IMG/VR virus record: IMGVR_UViG_3300031787_000018
Location: 1 to 64,000 of that record
Length of the DNA: 64,000 bases
Strand: one strand, 5' to 3'
From: a virus
The position numbers were made by a program, and so were the translations under genes. The notes beneath the pieces are model-generated. The model searched no databases and was not told where the DNA came from. It was given only the letters and a program-made list of their open reading frames with translations. Of the stretch, positions 61,882 through 64,000 are shown one piece after another; position 1 is the stretch's first letter, and every line of letters starts with the position of its first letter.

Positions 61882-63344
61882 CTTTGTTCTCTTATTCTAT
61901 CATCCACAAGTTTTGGTGGGGGTAGTATTTTAAGCATTGTATTTTTTTCATTTCTAGCTGTTTTTTTATCGTTACTTAAAAAAACAAACTTATCTGTTAA
62001 TCTTACCACTGTTACATTAGTACCTGGACCCCACTTTCTACCCCTTTCTTTATACACAACAGTATCACCAATAGATAAATTTTTGGTGGATTGATTTATT
62101 TTGGTACCTTCTTCACCCATTATTTTATAAAAATTTAAAACTAATCTATACGCAATTTCTTCTTTTGCCTCACTATTTAAATCCTTAGTTACCCCATCTT
62201 CATCTAGTGATTTAATAATTTCTGATAATTTAACAATTTGATTTTTATCTTTTAAATTATTTAAAAAATAATAACCAAAATCATCTTGACTAAAATAATC
62301 CGACATATCTTCAAAGTTAGAGGTCAAAAGTAAAGAAATATCTAATGTTAAAAAAGGTATATCGTAACCGTTATAGTTATTAAAATAACTATTCATCGGT
62401 AAACCCCTATAATTTATTATTATATCATTTAAAAAAGGAACATCTTGAATGACACCATTTAACATTTTAGGGAAAATATGTATGTAACCACGGTTAGTTG
62501 TAATACCTGCGACATAAGGTTTTAATTTATCAAGAAAGGTATTAATTTTATTTTTTTTATTTTTTACAATATCACCTACATATTTTTTACAAGCCTCGAT
62601 ACCATCTTTAGGTAAGATAGTTATCATAAAAGAAGATTCCATTCTTTGGTCCTCCATCGAATACCATTCCCAATCAATTGGTTTTTCAAAAAAAGGAAAC
62701 TTTATATGGACGGCTATTTTGTAATTTCCAACTTCCTGACCTCTAGTTGGGTGTAATTCTTTTTTATCTAACCAAAATATCAAAGAACCTTCTTTAGAGT
62801 ATCTATTCCAATAATTTGAATTAGATGTTGACACACACCAACTTGAGTGTATTCCGTATTTACATGAAGCCTCATGTGTTAAAGGTGAAATAAGTAACCA
62901 TCTATCATCCTCCCAAATTTTAACCCTATTAGCTGTGGCCGGTTTTAATTCTTCAAAGTACTCACACATTGGTTTTATCCAAAGGTGTGAAACATAAGAG
63001 TTAATATCTTTTGGTGCTTTTTTAATCCTATCAAATTCTTTTTTTTGTTCTTCACTTGGATTTTGGAAGTTTTGTTCACTATATATTGCGGCAACAGTTT
63101 TGTCATTTAAACGATTAGTATTTGTATGAAAACATTTAACCGCATCAATTATTTCATTACCACTTTCCGGTGAAATAATAATATTTTTAACCATCCACTC
63201 AAGGTATTTGTTATTACCTGAGGGGTCGTTTCCAGATAAAGAACGTATGGTTTCTTCATCTACATTATTATATTTTTTAATGACATCCTCTAAACGCCCT
63301 TCATTTATAATCTGCTCTAATATAATGTATTTAATATTTGTCAT
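61857..63344 (-). CDS. Large virion-type protein with targeting peptide
   Basis: 495 residues. Start MTNIKYIILEQIINE-GRLED has L-E-Q and I-N-E and the same GR(Y/L)-x-D continuation as two metalloproteases here. The body WLLISPLTHEASCKYGIHSS, WCVSTSNSNYWNRYSKEGSL and EVGNYKIAVHIKFP suggests a catalytic or binding domain with a conserved Cys and Trp pair; it resembles uncharacterised T4-like phage proteins. C-terminal SH3-like segment GDTVVYKERGRKWGPGTNVT. Sense-strand GATATTTATT lies upstream. Confidence 0.65.
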   Translation of the reverse strand: MTNIKYIILEQIINEGRLEDVIKKYNNVDEETIRSLSGNDPSGNNKYLEWMVKNIIISPESGNEIIDAVKCFHTNTNRLNDKTVAAIYSEQNFQNPSEEQKKEFDRIKKAPKDINSYVSHLWIKPMCEYFEELKPATANRVKIWEDDRWLLISPLTHEASCKYGIHSSWCVSTSNSNYWNRYSKEGSLIFWLDKKELHPTRGQEVGNYKIAVHIKFPFFEKPIDWEWYSMEDQRMESSFMITILPKDGIEACKKYVGDIVKNKKNKINTFLDKLKPYVAGITTNRGYIHIFPKMLNGVIQDVPFLNDIIINYRGLPMNSYFNNYNGYDIPFLTLDISLLLTSNFEDMSDYFSQDDFGYYFLNNLKDKNQIVKLSEIIKSLDEDGVTKDLNSEAKEEIAYRLVLNFYKIMGEEGTKINQSTKNLSIGDTVVYKERGRKWGPGTNVTVVRLTDKFVFLSNDKKTARNEKNTMLKILPPPKLVDDRIREQRWIRKYII

Positions 63345-63436
63345 GGTATTAATTTAATTATTTATTCTAATAAATAAATATCAATTTATTTGTAATAATA
63401 TCTTGACAGTAATATAAAAAATAAGTAATATTAACT

Positions 63437-63580
63437 TGTAATCGAAACGGTGAGACCGACAACAAAACTCAGACAGTAAGGTTAAGGAAAGATTCGAGTG
63501 AATCATGGAAATAATCGAGGACTGTAATTATAAGAAAGGGTCTCTATTGATTAATAGGAGGTAACCCGAAAGTTACCACA
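63437..63580 (+). ncRNA. Structured RNA upstream of tRNA-Gly-like pair
   Basis: AGACC (63453-63457) pairs with GGTCT (63539-63543), enclosing ACAGT (63473-63477)/ACTGT (63521-63525) and the hairpin GATTC-GAGT-GAATC (63491-63504). A further hairpin GGTAAC-CCGAAA-GTTACC lies at 63560-63577. A 19-codon ORF from ATG 63505 is possible but not convincing. No RNA class recognised; could be a leader for the following tRNA-like RNAs. Confidence 0.45.
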
Positions 63581-63583
63581 TAC

Positions 63584-63656
63584 GCGGAAGTAGTTTAACT
63601 ATTAGAACACAACACATCCTGTGTTGGGGTAACAGTGAAAATCTGATTCTTCTGCT
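63584..63656 (+). tRNA. tRNA-Gly-like RNA 1 with collapsed anticodon loop
   Basis: Acceptor GCGGAAG/CTTCTGC, T73. Anticodon arm CAACACA-TCC-TGTGTTG: seven pairs closing on TCC, so no 7-base loop and no U33. T arm AACAG-TGAAAAT-CTGAT is atypical. Gly identity signs (GCGG start, C35 C36, T73) remain. Confidence 0.55.
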
Positions 63657-63665
63657 CTAATAAAC

Positions 63666-63735
63666 GCGGAGGTCGTATAATGTTAATATGTCGTACATCC
63701 TGTATGAAGATTGTGGACGAACCCACACTTCCGCT
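63666..63735 (+). tRNA. tRNA-Gly-like RNA 2 with collapsed anticodon loop
   Basis: Acceptor GCGGAGG/CTTCCGC, T73. Anticodon arm TCGTACA-TCC-TGTATGA, again seven pairs around TCC. T stem TGTGG/CCACA with a 6-base loop ACGAAC. Shares ACATCCTGT with RNA 1 while the rest of the body differs. Confidence 0.55.
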
Positions 63736-63744
63736 CAACCCATA

Positions 63745-63772
63745 ACCCGATAATAAAATATCGGGTTTTTTT
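63745..63772 (+). terminator. Terminator after the tRNA-Gly-like RNAs
   Basis: ACCCGATA-ATAAAA-TATCGGGT followed by T. Confidence 0.85.
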
Positions 63773-63777
63773 ATACG

Positions 63778-64000
63778 ATGGAAAAATTAAAAGTAGGTGA
63801 TTTCGTTTCTTGTTTCTATAGTTTTAGAACTGGTACCGCTTACGGTAAAGTTTTAAAAATACATGATTTAAAAAATAATATAGATTGTGATGAATACGGT
63901 CCTATTATTACAGGTATGGGTGATGAGAATAGTAAACTTAAAGTAACCGTAAAAATATTAGGTTATGATATGGGTGAAGATTACGGTATTAACAGTTTAG
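63778..64000 (+). CDS. Partial CDS, SH3-like start (runs off window)
   Basis: At least 74 residues from ATG 63778: MEKLKVGDFVSCFYSFRTGT, then AYGKVLKIHD, a small beta-barrel-like pattern seen in several phage accessory proteins here. The C-terminus is outside the window. Confidence 0.55.
   Translation, partial: MEKLKVGDFVSCFYSFRTGTAYGKVLKIHDLKNNIDCDEYGPIITGMGDENSKLKVTVKILGYDMGEDYGINSL

Noticed and set aside
63437-63580. RNase P RNA
   Set aside because: A GGAAAG segment resembles part of the RNase P P4 region, but the partner conserved block is absent and the RNA is too short.
1-64000. CRISPR arrays or insertion sequences
   Set aside because: No regularly spaced repeats and no transposase with inverted ends were seen.

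Overview
The window looks like part of a large, T4-like virulent phage (myovirus type) that infects a member of the Bacteroidota. The evidence is AT-rich DNA, tightly packed mostly plus-strand genes with start/stop overlaps, promoters of the Bacteroidota form TTG-N19/20-TAnnTTTG, no Shine-Dalgarno sequences in front of most genes, Bacteroidota-type bS21, Hc1-like histone and DUF5522 proteins, and a short protein carrying a T4 gp23-like capsid segment. No integrase, repressor, rRNA or CRISPR array was seen.

Layout. 1-6 kb: sigma-70 factor, then a probable lysis block (membrane and coiled-coil proteins, amidase), a possible ADP-ribosyltransferase and a glutaredoxin. 6-18 kb: candidate virion proteins, M15 peptidase, Hc1-like histone, SAK-type HAD phosphatase, Nudix, RNase HII, DnaJ, zincin. 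18-22 kb: tRNA-Glu/tRNA-Arg operon, candidate Y RNAs, Ro60 and a release-factor gene with two in-frame stops. 22-28.6 kb: virion-type modular proteins, a secreted protein and a Mom-like protein. 28.6-34.5 kb: two tRNA operons, a lone tRNA-Met, odd tRNA-like RNAs and homing-type endonucleases. 34.5-37.7 kb: small proteins and a fourth tRNA operon. 38-47 kb: metalloprotease, Fpg/Nei-type glycosylase, phosphoesterases, DHFR, secreted nuclease, tmRNA. 47-64 kb: nucleotidyltransferase-PcfJ fusion, lipoproteins, bS21, a run of probable capsid-packaged polyproteins, Nudix plus nicotinamidase-like pair, IF-3, and a block of structured RNAs with two tRNA-Gly-like molecules.

Main discovery candidate. 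Each of the four tRNA operons starts with a strong promoter, then a 29-35 codon leader ORF, then an intrinsic terminator. Each leader peptide is enriched for the amino acids carried by the tRNAs of its own operon: Glu/Arg; Leu/Thr/Phe/Val/Gln/Met; Asn/Ser/Ile/His/Trp/Arg; Lys/Gly/Tyr/Pro/Ala/Asp/Cys. In operons 2-4 the end of the leader ORF can pair with the 5' arm of the terminator, the layout of a classical attenuator. The operons plus the lone tRNA-Met cover all 20 amino acids. This reads as a self-tuning tRNA supply in which ribosome stalling for lack of a charged tRNA releases transcription of that tRNA. It sits in a wider translation-takeover set: bS21, IF-3, RF1-like factor, tmRNA, DnaJ, Ro60/Y RNAs.

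Second theme. At least 14 otherwise unrelated proteins begin with a short basic amphipathic peptide ending in (L/I)-x-E, and several contain internal copies of (L/I)-x-E followed by a DFGWAEDII-like segment. This resembles T4 capsid-targeting sequences and prohead-protease sites, and suggests a set of packaged, proteolytically released proteins that may be injected into the host.

All functions are inferred by reading the sequence; no database search or folding program was run.
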